Source of the DNA: an uncultured Butyrivibrio sp.
Lineage (GTDB): Bacteria > Bacillota > Clostridia > Lachnospirales > Lachnospiraceae
Length of the DNA: 45,186 nt
Assembly (NCBI GenBank): GCA_945928575.1
Contig: CAMENP010000019.1
Span: forward strand, 1 to 45,186
Direction: 5' to 3'
Shown: positions 25,546 through 35,754 of the stretch, piece by piece
How the letters are laid out: every line of letters starts with the position of its first letter
How positions within the stretch are numbered: position 1 is the stretch's first letter
Made by a program: the position numbers and the translations under genes
Notes under the pieces: generated by a model
What the model saw: only the letters and a program-made list of their open reading frames with translations
Database searches by the model: none
Told to the model about the DNA's origin: nothing

Positions 25546-28500
25546 TTAATTTTTGGAAACGCCTAATGTAACTGTCTCGCCATTAATGTTCCATTCCTTA
25601 GAGTAACCTTTTATTTCTCCAGATATTATGTCGGTTGCAAGAACCTCCGCCTTAACGGTATCTGAATTTTTATCTAAAAGAGCAGCGATTTTATCATTAC
25701 CTTCCGAATAGACGGTAATCTTATCCATTACTTCAAATCCTGCCTCTTTTCTCATGGTCTGTATCTTACTGATAAGTTCTCTTACAAAGCCTTCCTCAAT
25801 AAGTTCAGGTGAAAGATTGGTATCAAGAACAACCGTTACACCGTAATCGCTTGCTGATTCAAATCCTTCTGTCTGCGCAATATCAATAAGAAGATCATCC
25901 TTGGTAAGTTCTACCTTCTCACCGCCGAAATCAAATGAAAGCATTCCGTTGGCATTAAGCTCATCCATGGCAGCATTGCCGTCAATTGCCGAAAGAGCCT
26001 GACGGATCTGTCCGAGAAGTTTACCGTATTTAGGACCTACCGTCTTAAGCTGCGGCTTGAAACTGTATGAGCTGTATGCTCTTACATCATCTGTAAATTC
26101 CACAGCCTTAACGTTAAGTTCATCCTCAATGATTTCCTTGAAAAACTCAGGGAGTTCAAAAGGCGCCTTAACATACATCTTGCCGATAGGCTGTCTGTTC
26201 TTGATATTGGCTGCATTACGGCACGCACGTCCGATAACAACGATTTTAAGAACTTCATCCATGTTGCTCTCAAGTTCTTTATCGATCCATGCTTCGTTAG
26301 CCACCGGATAATCGCAAAGATGTATGCTCTCCGGTGCATCCTTATCGATACTCTTGACAAGATTGAGATAAATCTCCTCTGTCATGAACGGTATCATAGG
26401 AGCCGCAACCTTACAAAGTGTCACAAGGCAGGTATAAAGAGTCATATAAGCATTGATCTTATCCTGCTCCATTCCCTTAGCCCAGAAACGCTCTCTTGAA
26501 CGTCTTACATACCAGTTGCTGAGATCGTCAACAAACTCTTCAAGAACCCTTGTTGTCTCCGGAATCTTGTAATCGTTAAGGTATGCGTCAACTGATTTCA
26601 CAAGTGAGTTGAGCTTGCTTAAAATCCACTTATCCATTATGGAAAGTTTATCATATTCAAGCTGGTATTTGGTTGCGTCAAATTCATCTATATTCGCATA
26701 AAGCACGAAAAATGCATATGTGTTCCAGATTGTTCCGAGGAATTTTCTCTGTCCTTCGGTAACGGCTTTATCGTAAAATCTGTTCGGAAGCCACGGTGCC
26801 GAATTTGAGTAAAAATACCATCTGATCGCATCTGCGCCATGTGTTTCAAGAGCATCAAACGGATCAACCGCGTTGCCCTTCGATTTACTCATCTTCTGGC
26901 CGTTCTCATCCTGAACATGGCCGAGAACGATTACATTCTTATACGGTGCTTTATTAAACAGCAATGTTGATTCCGCAAGCAGTGAGTAGAACCATCCTCT
27001 TGTCTGGTCAACAGCCTCTGAAATAAAGTCTGCCGGGAACTGTTTCTCGAAAAGTTCCTTATTCTCAAACGGATAATGATGCTGTGCAAAAGGCATTGCA
27101 CCGGAGTCAAACCAGCAGTCGATAACTTCCGGCACTCTCTTCATGGTCTTGCCACAGTCAGGGCACTTAAATGTTACCGCATCGATAAACGGACGATGAA
27201 GTTCAATGTCATCCGGACAGTTATCCGATAATTCCTTAAGTTCTGCAATGCTTCCTACCGAATGCATCTTGCCGCAGCCTTCGCACTGCCAGATATTAAG
27301 AGGAGTACCCCAATATCTGTTACGGCTGATTCCCCAGTCCTGAACATTCTCAAGCCATGCGCCGAAACGTCCTTTTCCGATTGTCTCAGGAATCCAGTTG
27401 ATCGTGTTATTGTTACGGATAAGGTCATCCTTAACCGCTGTCATCTTAATAAACCATGACTCTCTCGCATAGTAGATGAGCGGTGTGTCACATCTCCAGC
27501 AGAACGGATAATCATGTTCAAACTTAGGTGCCGCAAAAAGCTTACCTTCAGCATCAAGATCCTTAAGCACCTCCGGGTCTGCCTTCTTAACGAAGAGTCC
27601 TGCATAAGGAGTTTCCGCTGTCATGTCACCCTTACCGTCTACAAATTGTACAAACGGGAGGTCATACTTACGTCCGATTCTCGCATCGTCCTCACCGAAT
27701 GCCGGTGCAATGTGTACGATTCCGGTACCGTCTGACATGGATACATATCCGTCACATGTCACAAAATGACCCTTCTTGTTCTGTTTGGCAGCACATTCCG
27801 CAGCACATTCATAAAGCGGCTCATACTCTTTATATTCAAGTTCGCTTCCTTTATATTTCTGAAGAACTTCATAAGCAGGCGTTCCTTCTTCTCTCTCAAG
27901 TGTTCCGAGAACCTTGTCAAGAAGTGCCTCTGCCATATAATAGGTATATCCGTCAACAGCCTTAACTTTACAATAGGTGTCATCAGGGTTAACACAGAGT
28001 GCCACGTTGGACGGAAGTGTCCAAGGTGTTGTTGTCCATGCAAGGAAATATGCATCTTCACCTTTAACCTTAAATCTTACGATTGCCGAACGCTCCTTAA
28101 CGGCCTTGTAACCCTGCGCAACCTCATGTGATGAAAGAGGTGTTCCGCATCTAGGGCAGTAAGGAACGATCTTAAATCCTTTGTAAAGAAGTCCTTTATT
28201 CCAGATTTCCTTAAGAGCCCACCATTCGGACTCAATAAAATTATTGTCATATGTTACATATGGGTGGTCCATATCGGCCCAGAATCCGACCGTATTGGAG
28301 AAATCCTCCCACATTCCCTTATACTTCCATACGCTTTCTTTACAATGCTCGATAAACGGCTCAAGTCCGTACTGCTCGATCTGTTCCTTACCGTCAAGTC
28401 CGAGCTTCTTCTCAACTTCAAGTTCAACCGGAAGACCATGTGTATCCCATCCTGCCTTACGCGGTACCATATATCCCTTCATTGTCCTGTATCTTGGAAT

Positions 28501-28701
28501 CATATCCTTGATTACACGTGTAAGTACATGGCCGATATGCGGCTTTCCGTTAGCGGTGGGCGGTCCGTCATAGAATGTATATGATGGGCAGTTCTCGCGC
28601 ATCTTCATACTTTTTTCAAAAATCTGATTGTCTTTCCAGAATTTTTCAATCTGTTTTTCTCTCTCGACGAGTTTCAATTCTGCAGAAACTTTCTCGTACA
28701 T
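25546..28701 (-). CDS. ileS: Isoleucyl-tRNA synthetase
   Basis: 1051 residues. Class I signatures PHIGH (54-58) and KMSKS (603-607), TTTPWTLPSN of the editing domain (about 223-232), GWDTHGLPVE, and zinc-type pairs CEGC and CPDC in the middle. The length and absence of a C-terminal FPG-type zinc finger point to the long, type-2 (eukaryote-like) IleS group, which is often mupirocin tolerant; that last point is family knowledge, not shown here. It is preceded by an isoleucine T-box leader. Confidence 0.97.
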   Translation of the reverse strand: MYEKVSAELKLVEREKQIEKFWKDNQIFEKSMKMRENCPSYTFYDGPPTANGKPHIGHVLTRVIKDMIPRYRTMKGYMVPRKAGWDTHGLPVELEVEKKLGLDGKEQIEQYGLEPFIEHCKESVWKYKGMWEDFSNTVGFWADMDHPYVTYDNNFIESEWWALKEIWNKGLLYKGFKIVPYCPRCGTPLSSHEVAQGYKAVKERSAIVRFKVKGEDAYFLAWTTTPWTLPSNVALCVNPDDTYCKVKAVDGYTYYMAEALLDKVLGTLEREEGTPAYEVLQKYKGSELEYKEYEPLYECAAECAAKQNKKGHFVTCDGYVSMSDGTGIVHIAPAFGEDDARIGRKYDLPFVQFVDGKGDMTAETPYAGLFVKKADPEVLKDLDAEGKLFAAPKFEHDYPFCWRCDTPLIYYARESWFIKMTAVKDDLIRNNNTINWIPETIGKGRFGAWLENVQDWGISRNRYWGTPLNIWQCEGCGKMHSVGSIAELKELSDNCPDDIELHRPFIDAVTFKCPDCGKTMKRVPEVIDCWFDSGAMPFAQHHYPFENKELFEKQFPADFISEAVDQTRGWFYSLLAESTLLFNKAPYKNVIVLGHVQDENGQKMSKSKGNAVDPFDALETHGADAIRWYFYSNSAPWLPNRFYDKAVTEGQRKFLGTIWNTYAFFVLYANIDEFDATKYQLEYDKLSIMDKWILSKLNSLVKSVDAYLNDYKIPETTRVLEEFVDDLSNWYVRRSRERFWAKGMEQDKINAYMTLYTCLVTLCKVAAPMIPFMTEEIYLNLVKSIDKDAPESIHLCDYPVANEAWIDKELESNMDEVLKIVVIGRACRNAANIKNRQPIGKMYVKAPFELPEFFKEIIEDELNVKAVEFTDDVRAYSSYSFKPQLKTVGPKYGKLLGQIRQALSAIDGNAAMDELNANGMLSFDFGGEKVELTKDDLLIDIAQTEGFESASDYGVTVVLDTNLSPELIEEGFVRELISKIQTMRKEAGFEVMDKITVYSEGNDKIAALLDKNSDTVKAEVLATDIISGEIKGYSKEWNINGETVTLGVSKN

Positions 28702-28746
28702 CTTACTCTTCCTTTCAATAAATTATATTCTGACACGGCAACGGTA

Positions 28747-29004
28747 TTAAAAAACCTCTGCCGGTAATTGGCAGAGGCCTGAAAATCAATAATAATCAGT
28801 ATGCTGCATCCGCAGCATTCATTCGGCATACCAACATATGCGTTCTCTGTAACGGGAGAAAACCGTCATCTCTTAATAACCTTAAAGGCGTTCAGATAGA
28901 AACTCCGGAGTGATATTCATCTTATCCCTACTTATACCGCATCACAGCACCGCGGCTCTCTGAAATGTTCAGAAAAAGACTACTGTCTCCATCAAAGTCT
29001 TAAA
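28747..29004 (-). ncRNA. Isoleucine T-box riboswitch leader of ileS
   Basis: The minus-strand leader shows the T-box order: AGTAGT at the base of stem I, AGAG with a G-rich stem I arm, then GAATATCAC with specifier codon ATC (28914-28912) for isoleucine. Further down, TGGT (28833-28830) could pair with the ACCA end of uncharged tRNA-Ile. A terminator (28755-28777) ends the leader. The usual antiterminator core with GGNACCGCG is diverged here to TGGTATGCCG, so the lower half is less certain than the upper half. Uncharged tRNA-Ile should allow readthrough into ileS and probably glgP. Confidence 0.88.
28755..28777 (-). terminator. Regulated terminator of the ileS T-box
   Basis: Perfect 8-bp arms CCTCTGCC (28755-28762) and GGCAGAGG (28770-28777), with six T on the minus strand (28754-28749), 48 bp before the ileS start codon. 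Confidence 0.92.
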
Positions 29005-29011
29005 CATAATT

Positions 29012-29041
29012 ATTATAGACATATAGAGTTCGATTTGTCAA
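29012..29041 (-). promoter_or_regulatory. Promoter of the ileS T-box transcript
   Basis: On the minus strand TTGACA (29041-29036), 18 bases, TATAAT (29017-29012): both hexamers are perfect consensus. Its -35 box lies within 10 bp of the response regulator stop codon. Confidence 0.88.
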
Positions 29042-29049
29042 ACACTGTT

Positions 29050-29748
29050 TTAAATTTTGAAGCGGTATCCAACTCCCCATATTGTTTCAATATACTGCGG
29101 TTTAGATGTATTATATTCTATTTTTTCGCGTATCTTCTTAATATGGACAGTCACGGTCGCGATATCGCCAACGGAATCCATCGCCCAGATTTCCTTAAAA
29201 AGCTCTTCTTTCGTATATACACGGTTTGGATGTTTGGCAAGGAATACCAGTAAATCGAACTCTTTGGTTGTAAAGTTCTTCTCTTCACCGTTTACAAAAA
29301 CTCTTCTCGCTGTAAGGTCAATCTTGATTCCCCTTATCTCAAGTTCTTCATTCGGCTCAGAGTTGGATGATACAAGCCTTGCATATCTTGACATGTGGGC
29401 TTTGACACGCGCCACAAGTTCACTCGGGCTGAACGGTTTCGTGATATAATCATCTGCGCCGAGTCCGAGCCCCCGTATCTTATCAATATCTTCTTTACGC
29501 GCCGAAACCATAAGAATAGGCGCATTGCTTATCTCCCTGATTCTCTCGCACACTTCAAAACCGTCAACTCCCGGAAGCATTATGTCCAGAATATAGAGGT
29601 CAAAATCCTCACTCATGGCAAGTCCCAGTCCGTCAGTTCCGTTATTGGCTATAACAACTTCAAAATCGCTCAGTTCGAGATAATCTTTCTCAAGTTCCGC
29701 TATGCTTTGTTCATCTTCTACTATCAAAATTCTTTTCTTGGCGCTCAT
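29050..29748 (-). CDS. OmpR/PhoB-family response regulator
   Basis: 232 residues; ATG 29748 is nine bases after AAGGAG (the in-frame TTG at 29757 directly touches the site). The receiver domain (about 1-115) has the phospho-acceptor Asp55 in LDIMLPGVDGFE and Lys in ITKPFSP. The winged-helix domain (about 130-232) shows FDLLVFLAKHPNRVYTKEEL and VHIKKIREKIE, ending GVGYRFKI. It binds DNA as a dimer after phosphorylation by the kinase encoded 19 bp upstream. The regulon is not visible. Confidence 0.94.
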   Translation of the reverse strand: MSAKKRILIVEDEQSIAELEKDYLELSDFEVVIANNGTDGLGLAMSEDFDLYILDIMLPGVDGFEVCERIREISNAPILMVSARKEDIDKIRGLGLGADDYITKPFSPSELVARVKAHMSRYARLVSSNSEPNEELEIRGIKIDLTARRVFVNGEEKNFTTKEFDLLVFLAKHPNRVYTKEELFKEIWAMDSVGDIATVTVHIKKIREKIEYNTSKPQYIETIWGVGYRFKI

Positions 29749-29767
29749 CTTAATCAACTCCTTAGTT

Positions 29768-31264
29768 CTATTCTTTATCTATTCGTTTCGGAACAGGCTT
29801 GGCCTGCTTATGCTTGATCATACTGATATGCATAATTGTTCCGACACCCGGCGTACTCTCTGCGCTTATCGTTCCGCCATGGTCTTCAATAATCTTGCTT
29901 ACGATTGACAGGCCTATTCCGCTTCCGCCCACAGCCGTGTTGCGTGATGCGTCAGCCCTGTAAAAGCGGTCAAAAATATGCGGAAGATCCTTTGGTTCAA
30001 TTCCTTTGCCGTTATCTTCTATATCAATGAATACATTGTCACGGTTCTCCGTAAGCCTTATATCAATCGCACTTTGCTCCTTATCGCGGTATTTGACCGA
30101 ATTGCTTACAATGTTATTTATTACACGTTTGAGCTGTTCGGGATCCGCTATGATCGTTGTCTTACGGCTGATCTCATTCGAATACGAAAGTTTAACGCCT
30201 TCCGCGTCGAGCTCTGTTCCTATTTCGTCCACGCAGTCATCAAAGTAATCCGTAACATTGATGCACACAAAATTATACGGCACCCTGTCAGTATCGATCT
30301 TTGAGTAAAATGTAAGCTCATCTATAAGCTTATCCATATCACAGACCTTATTATATATTGTCTTAACATATCTGTCCATCTTCTCCGGCGTGTCAACCAC
30401 ACCGTCCATTATTCCTTCGACATATCCCTTGATTGCAGTAAGCGGAGTCTTTAAATCATGTGATATATTACGGATAAGTTCCTTGTTCTCATTATCAATC
30501 TTAATCTTATCCTCGGCATTCTCCAACAGTCTTTTTCTCATGCTGTCAAAATCCCTGCAAAGTTCCGCTATCTCATCCTTGCCGCCGACATCCATCTTAA
30601 AATCGAGATTGCCGTTCTTAATATTATATGTGGCTAACTTCAGCTTATTAATAGGTGCCACGGTTTCCTTATATATCCAGGTGGTAAAAATACCGCTTGT
30701 AAGGATAAGGATCAGCACAATTCCCACAATTCCGTCAAAAATAAGCATTTTCATCTGCGGCACAAGTTTATTGATACACATGACAACGTATGCGTACCCG
30801 CTGTCTCCGTATCCTATAATATTAACTATCGCCTGTTCATCTTCAAGATAAATTGCCGCTCCGTCATCAGAGCCTCCGTAATAATCTATTTTATTTATCT
30901 GTTCAAGAATATCATCCGAGCGGTCATCTCCGGAATACGTACACTTTGAATTCTTAACAACAATGAGGAACGAACTTCTCTTCTTAAGTTCAGTATTGAT
31001 CTCATCCATAAAATCGTAATCCGAAAAAAGATAAGGTTCGTTATCCGCCGCATCAACCAGTTTACGGTATTCGCTTTCACATATATTGGACACCAGCGCC
31101 GCCGGATTGATAAGTGTCTCATATGAAGTTCCGTCCGCATTATAACTGCGCTTGATTTCCTTAAGCTTAAAAGACGCCACAAGTATAAGTGCCACCGAAA
31201 AAAGGAACACCGGCACAATTATAAGCACTGCAAATGATATTTTTAACTTGGTTGAAAGTTTCAT
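29768..31264 (-). CDS. Membrane sensor histidine kinase
   Basis: 498 residues from ATG 31264, five bases after AGGAG. Two membrane segments (about 6-31 and 173-194) enclose an extracellular sensor domain of about 140 residues. HAMP (about 195-250), HisKA with phospho-acceptor His269 in NISHDLKTPL, and HATPase_c with N, GKGI and GGSGIGLSIV boxes follow. It signals to the response regulator just downstream. The kinase precedes the regulator, the reverse of the most usual order. A metK terminator lies just ahead of it, and no strong promoter was recognised. Confidence 0.93.
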   Translation of the reverse strand: MKLSTKLKISFAVLIIVPVFLFSVALILVASFKLKEIKRSYNADGTSYETLINPAALVSNICESEYRKLVDAADNEPYLFSDYDFMDEINTELKKRSSFLIVVKNSKCTYSGDDRSDDILEQINKIDYYGGSDDGAAIYLEDEQAIVNIIGYGDSGYAYVVMCINKLVPQMKMLIFDGIVGIVLILILTSGIFTTWIYKETVAPINKLKLATYNIKNGNLDFKMDVGGKDEIAELCRDFDSMRKRLLENAEDKIKIDNENKELIRNISHDLKTPLTAIKGYVEGIMDGVVDTPEKMDRYVKTIYNKVCDMDKLIDELTFYSKIDTDRVPYNFVCINVTDYFDDCVDEIGTELDAEGVKLSYSNEISRKTTIIADPEQLKRVINNIVSNSVKYRDKEQSAIDIRLTENRDNVFIDIEDNGKGIEPKDLPHIFDRFYRADASRNTAVGGSGIGLSIVSKIIEDHGGTISAESTPGVGTIMHISMIKHKQAKPVPKRIDKE

Positions 31265-31287
31265 ACTAACTCCTGTCAATCAAAAAA

Positions 31288-31312
31288 GGTCCGGACAATC
31301 TCTGTCCGAACC
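31288..31312 (-). terminator. Terminator after metK
   Basis: Arms GGTCCGGACA (31288-31297) and TGTCCGAACC (31303-31312) pair with one mismatch; six T follow on the minus strand (31287-31282). A smaller AT-rich hairpin with a T run (AATACT-TT-AGTATT) directly follows the metK stop codon. Confidence 0.85.
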
Positions 31313-31359
31313 TATTTTAACATAAATTACAATCAAAAAATACTAAAGTATTATAAACT

Positions 31360-32547
31360 TTATAAATATTTTCTTAAGTCGCTGACCTTATCGGTCTTCT
31401 CCCACGGAAGGTCGAGATCTGTACGTCCGAAGTGTCCGTAAGCTGCCGTCTGCTTGTAAATCGGTCTTCTTAAGTCAAGCATCTTAATGATTCCGGCCGG
31501 TCTGAGATCAAAGTTCTCCCTGACGATCTCAACAAGTCTTGCGTCATCAAGCTTGCCTGTACCGAAAGTCTGTACATTGATCGATGTAGGATGTGCAACA
31601 CCTATCGCATATGACAACTGTATCTCACATCTGTCGGCAAGTCCCGCTGCCACGATATTTTTAGCTGCATATCTTGCTGCGTAAGCTGCCGAACGGTCAA
31701 CTTTGGTACAATCTTTTCCGGAGAAAGCTCCGCCGCCGTGTCTTGCATATCCGCCGTAAGTATCTACGATAATCTTACGTCCCGTAAGTCCGCTGTCGCC
31801 CTGTGGTCCGCCTATTACGAAACGGCCTGTAGGGTTAATGAAAAACTTGGTCTTATCATCTACAAGCTCTGCCGGAAGAACCGGATCAAGAACATACTTA
31901 CGGATATCCGCATGAATCTGTTCCTGTGTCACATCCGGATCATGCTGTGTGGATATGACAACCGCATCGAGATGAACTGCCTTGTTATTCTCATCATATT
32001 CAACAGTAACCTGTGACTTACCGTCCGGTCTCAAATATTTAAGGGTGCCGTCTTTACGAACTTTGGCAAGCTGTCTGGCAAGTCTGTGTGCAAGTGCTAT
32101 AGGGTATGGCATATATTCCGCAGTCTCATTGGTGGCATAACCGAACATCATGCCCTGGTCTCCGGCTCCGATTGCATCGATGTCCGCATCATCCATGCCG
32201 GATTCCTTGGCCTCAAGTGCCTTATCGACTCCCATTGCGATGTCCGGTGACTGTCTGTCAAGTGCAACCATTACCGCACATGTATTTCCGTCAAATCCGA
32301 TATCCGTACTGGTATATCCGATTTCCTTGACTGTATCCCTTACTATTTTCTGGATATCAATATTGGCTTTGGTCGTAATCTCACCCATTACAAGCACAAA
32401 ACCTGTGTTACAGCATGTCTCGCATGCGACACGGCTCATCGGGTCCTGCTCAAGCAGTGCATCCAGTATCGCATCTGAAATCTGGTCACAGACTTTGTCC
32501 GGATGTCCCTCTGTGACCGATTCTGAAGTAAATAAAAATTTCTCCAT
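31360..32547 (-). CDS. metK: S-adenosylmethionine synthetase
   Basis: 395 residues, normal length. It makes S-adenosylmethionine from methionine and ATP. Signature blocks: [11 protein letters not shown] near the N-terminus, [12 protein letters not shown], and the P-loop-like GGGAFSGKD, with a K+-binding region and C-terminal YGHFGR. The gene stands alone between a SAM-I riboswitch and its own terminator, so it is a monocistronic unit with product feedback. The start ATG 32547 follows AAAGGAG. Confidence 0.97.
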   Translation of the reverse strand: MEKFLFTSESVTEGHPDKVCDQISDAILDALLEQDPMSRVACETCCNTGFVLVMGEITTKANIDIQKIVRDTVKEIGYTSTDIGFDGNTCAVMVALDRQSPDIAMGVDKALEAKESGMDDADIDAIGAGDQGMMFGYATNETAEYMPYPIALAHRLARQLAKVRKDGTLKYLRPDGKSQVTVEYDENNKAVHLDAVVISTQHDPDVTQEQIHADIRKYVLDPVLPAELVDDKTKFFINPTGRFVIGGPQGDSGLTGRKIIVDTYGGYARHGGGAFSGKDCTKVDRSAAYAARYAAKNIVAAGLADRCEIQLSYAIGVAHPTSINVQTFGTGKLDDARLVEIVRENFDLRPAGIIKMLDLRRPIYKQTAAYGHFGRTDLDLPWEKTDKVSDLRKYL

Positions 32548-32578
32548 CGTAATCTCCTTTAAATTATAGTATTAAAAA

Positions 32579-32604
32579 CGAGTCCATACACAAATATGGA
32601 CTCG
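32579..32604 (-). terminator. Expression-platform terminator of the metK SAM-I riboswitch
   Basis: Perfect 10-bp arms CGAGTCCATA (32579-32588) and TATGGACTCG (32595-32604), with a T run on the minus strand (32578-32574), about 30 bp before the metK start codon. Confidence 0.92.
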
Positions 32605-32757
32605 ATTATAAATTCGTAATCAAATCCACTTATTGCTCGAAATTGCCGTATATCATATAACATACGTAACTTCTAATTTCGCTCAGGCTGGCACCTTCCT
32701 GTTAAGGGGTTGCCGTGACTTCACAGATCCTATGTATCTCCATCACTCTGAATAAGC
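32579..32757 (-). ncRNA. SAM-I (S-box) riboswitch
   Basis: The minus strand shows the S-box core: CTTATTCAGAG at the P1/P2 start, GTGATGGAG, TGAAGTCACGGCAACC (kink-turn and pseudoknot side), AAGGTGCCA, and CCTGAGCGA. The terminator above follows. Binding of S-adenosylmethionine should favour the terminator and shut off metK. Confidence 0.93.
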
Positions 32758-32795
32758 GGGATTAATTCCATGTATTAACTTGTTTTACGCATAAT

Positions 32796-32824
32796 ATTGT
32801 AAAGCCTGTCCGTCAGATAGTCAA
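32796..32824 (-). promoter_or_regulatory. Promoter of the metK transcript
   Basis: On the minus strand TTGACT (32824-32819), 17 bases, TACAAT (32801-32796) form a good sigma-A promoter about 40 bp ahead of the riboswitch core. Confidence 0.7.
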
Positions 32825-32832
32825 TAGGCTAT

Positions 32833-35718
32833 TTACAATTCATATATTTTGTCGAGATTCAGTTTCTCGAGCTGTTTGCGCGGACCGACAACACACATGC
32901 TTCCCGCGGCCACACATTCACCGAGTGCATCGGCAATTCCGGCAATATCCTCCGGCCCGGCATTCAGAAGTTCCTTCCGCCTTAAGCATCTGCTTTCATA
33001 ACTTATTTTCCTGAAAAACAGTGTATCCGCAATATTGCCTTTGGTCTTCGGTGTAAATACAGGTGACATATCCGCAACCGCACCAATTATGTACTCGGTT
33101 ATATCATCGCATTCCGCGCAGAATTTTTTCAGAAATTCACCGATTTTCTTAGTGTTTTTTATGAAACCCGTAATATCCGGATCTCTGTAAGTGTAACATG
33201 ATACAAAGCCGTTCTCCCTTACCTGGAAATCGGTTCCGTATGCACCGCCCTGCACTCTGACAACGTTCCACAGATAATCCAATGAAGCTATTTTGGATGC
33301 CAGTCTCGCTCTTTCGGAATAATGCAGTCCGTGCGCCATCATGCTGCTTCCCATTACCGCAAATGACACATCGGAAGGAATCACTATTCCCTCCGCCGCA
33401 GGCTTGTTGAGCTTAATGGCTTCATATCCGGCTTTCTCATTTCCCGCCGTAAAAGCCTCTGTAAAGAAATCCGTAACAATATGCGCACAATCATCCATAG
33501 TTCCGGTAACACTGACAGTCATTCTTGAACTGTCAAATATGCGTGGCTTAAGCGCTTCCATGCGCGCTTTGACTTCAGGATATTCCTCGTCAAAATTATC
33601 CCGTATATTCTTAAGCCAGTTATAATAAGTAATTCCTCCGCTGTATTCGCCAACGACTCCGGAAAGTGACCATGATGACGCCACACGGCTCATCGCCGCA
33701 CCGATTCCGGATGATGTGACTCCGTCTTTAAAATCAACTATATACTGATGTACTATATCTTTGATATCCTTTAAATCATCAAAACAGCAATCATTGATAA
33801 ATTCAGCTATAAGTTCCATAGCCGGCTGTATTTTTTCCTCAAGCGCGCTGAATGCAATATAGTATTTAATACTATCCGGTGCACTTTTGCTTCCGGTATA
33901 CGAGACTATTCCCGAATCAAGACTTCCGCAATACATCCTCAACAACGCCTGCACCTTGGCTCCATCGTGTTTAAGCGTGCGGCTGTTACCGATTATTTCA
34001 TTCATAAATGACAGAATCTTAAGATTATCAACGCTGATTCCGTCTATATCAAAATACAATGTGACATATAATATTCCGTCAGTATTTATCGGATGAAAAA
34101 GAACATCGCACCCTTTGTAATGTTCATATTCACAGACAAAGTCTTCCGGTTTATCATCTATGTCTTCTATGGCAAGCGACGGAAGCAAGTCAAGCGCCTC
34201 CTTTGTATCCGTGCTGCCCTGCCATTTTTCAAGCGCACGCTGTTCGGCCATATATTCCGCACGCGTTTTATCATCCCATCCGGATGTAATTTTTGCTATC
34301 TTTTTGTTTTCTTTTTGACGTCGTTCATCACCAACGGTGTGTGACGGATGCATCACGTATTCACATCTATGATTATTCCCAATAATTACGCGTTCAAGTA
34401 ATTTTTCAAAATACCCATCTGTCACACCTTCATGCAATTTCTTAAAAAGTCCGTCCGTAAGCAGATTGAGTTCCGGACTTCCGCCATAACACCAACTTCC
34501 GGTAACTGACAGCGCATATGCCAGCCCTTTCGGTGTCGAGCCAAAATCTCTTTCTCTCATGGCAAACTCACAGGCCGCGAGGCTTGCTTCAAGAAGCTCT
34601 CTGTCTATACCTTCCGAAGCGATTTTCCTAATAGTATCATTAATGACCTTTATTACCGCATCCGTATCATCTTCGGAAGAATTAATAACCTGTATCATTA
34701 CCCATGGCTGTTTCACTCCCTCAATTACGCTCATGCTGACATCCTGCGCCAGGTCATTCTCCAACAATGCATTCACCAACGGCGCATGGTTGCTTCCCGT
34801 AAGCACATCTGCGAGTATCCTCATAGCCACGATGTCTTCGGCATCTGCATATGTTCCGAAGACATATCCGAGCCCGGTCAATACTTTATTCTCGTCGCTT
34901 TCCTGTGGGTTAATCTCGTATTGTACATCCACACGGCCGGCGTTTACGCTCTCCTGCAATTCAATCTGCGGAATATCACACGCATCAGCAGCATCATATT
35001 CACAAAGGTATCCGTCCAGAAGTTCCAATACCGCGTCAATGTCAACACTGCCATCAAGCACTATATACGCGTTGGAAGGATGATAAAATTTCTTATGCGC
35101 TGCTTTAAAATCATCGTAAGACAGCCCGGTTATTGCGTCAGGATCACCTCCCGAAATATATCTGTAACAGTTATCCGGAAAAAGCATCCTTGTCATCCCG
35201 TATTCCATTCCGGTATACGGGTCTGCAAATGCCCCTCTCATCTCATTATATACAACGCCTTTATAGCTTATATTGCCATCATCGTCAAATTCATAATGCC
35301 AGCCTTCCTGTCTGAATATCTCAGGTCTGGTATAAATAAGCGGATGAAGCACTCCGTCCATATATACATTTATAAGATTAAGAAAATCCTTATCATTGCG
35401 GCTGCAGACAGGGAAACTTGTCCTGTCCGAATATGTCATCGCATTCAAAAAAGTATTGAGCGAACCTTTCATAAGCTCAACAAAGGGCTCTTTGACCGGA
35501 TATTTTACCGAGCCGCCGAGAAGCGTATGTTCAAGCACGTGAAAAACACCGCTGTCATCCCACGGTGTCGTCCTGAAAGTTATACTGAATGTCTTATTCT
35601 CATCTTCACGCTCAAGCCAGATGAGTTTTGCACCTGACTTGACATGCCTCATTTCATGGAGGCATGTATCTATTTCCGAAAGTTCTTTCGTACTGATTTC
35701 TTCAAAACCATGTATCAT
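32833..35718 (-). CDS. M16C family zinc metallopeptidase (presequence-protease-like)
   Basis: 961 residues, the double-length M16C architecture also seen in PreP/Cym1. The inverted zinc motif HxxEH is HVLEH (60-64), in FHVLEHTLLGGS, with the distal glutamate region in YNEMRGAF. It has the four-domain M16 layout with a middle linker and a catalytically inactive second half. Its substrates should be short unstructured peptides; without a signal peptide it acts in the cytosol. ATG 35718 follows ACGGAGA. It is monocistronic. Confidence 0.93.
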   Translation of the reverse strand: MIHGFEEISTKELSEIDTCLHEMRHVKSGAKLIWLEREDENKTFSITFRTTPWDDSGVFHVLEHTLLGGSVKYPVKEPFVELMKGSLNTFLNAMTYSDRTSFPVCSRNDKDFLNLINVYMDGVLHPLIYTRPEIFRQEGWHYEFDDDGNISYKGVVYNEMRGAFADPYTGMEYGMTRMLFPDNCYRYISGGDPDAITGLSYDDFKAAHKKFYHPSNAYIVLDGSVDIDAVLELLDGYLCEYDAADACDIPQIELQESVNAGRVDVQYEINPQESDENKVLTGLGYVFGTYADAEDIVAMRILADVLTGSNHAPLVNALLENDLAQDVSMSVIEGVKQPWVMIQVINSSEDDTDAVIKVINDTIRKIASEGIDRELLEASLAACEFAMRERDFGSTPKGLAYALSVTGSWCYGGSPELNLLTDGLFKKLHEGVTDGYFEKLLERVIIGNNHRCEYVMHPSHTVGDERRQKENKKIAKITSGWDDKTRAEYMAEQRALEKWQGSTDTKEALDLLPSLAIEDIDDKPEDFVCEYEHYKGCDVLFHPINTDGILYVTLYFDIDGISVDNLKILSFMNEIIGNSRTLKHDGAKVQALLRMYCGSLDSGIVSYTGSKSAPDSIKYYIAFSALEEKIQPAMELIAEFINDCCFDDLKDIKDIVHQYIVDFKDGVTSSGIGAAMSRVASSWSLSGVVGEYSGGITYYNWLKNIRDNFDEEYPEVKARMEALKPRIFDSSRMTVSVTGTMDDCAHIVTDFFTEAFTAGNEKAGYEAIKLNKPAAEGIVIPSDVSFAVMGSSMMAHGLHYSERARLASKIASLDYLWNVVRVQGGAYGTDFQVRENGFVSCYTYRDPDITGFIKNTKKIGEFLKKFCAECDDITEYIIGAVADMSPVFTPKTKGNIADTLFFRKISYESRCLRRKELLNAGPEDIAGIADALGECVAAGSMCVVGPRKQLEKLNLDKIYEL

Positions 35719-35754
35719 CTATAAATCTCCGTAAAGTCGAATCATACTTTTTAT

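Noticed and set aside
34786-35637. Long plus-strand open frame opposite the M16C peptidase
   Set aside because: Antisense shadow of a clearly coding region with no domain or start signal.
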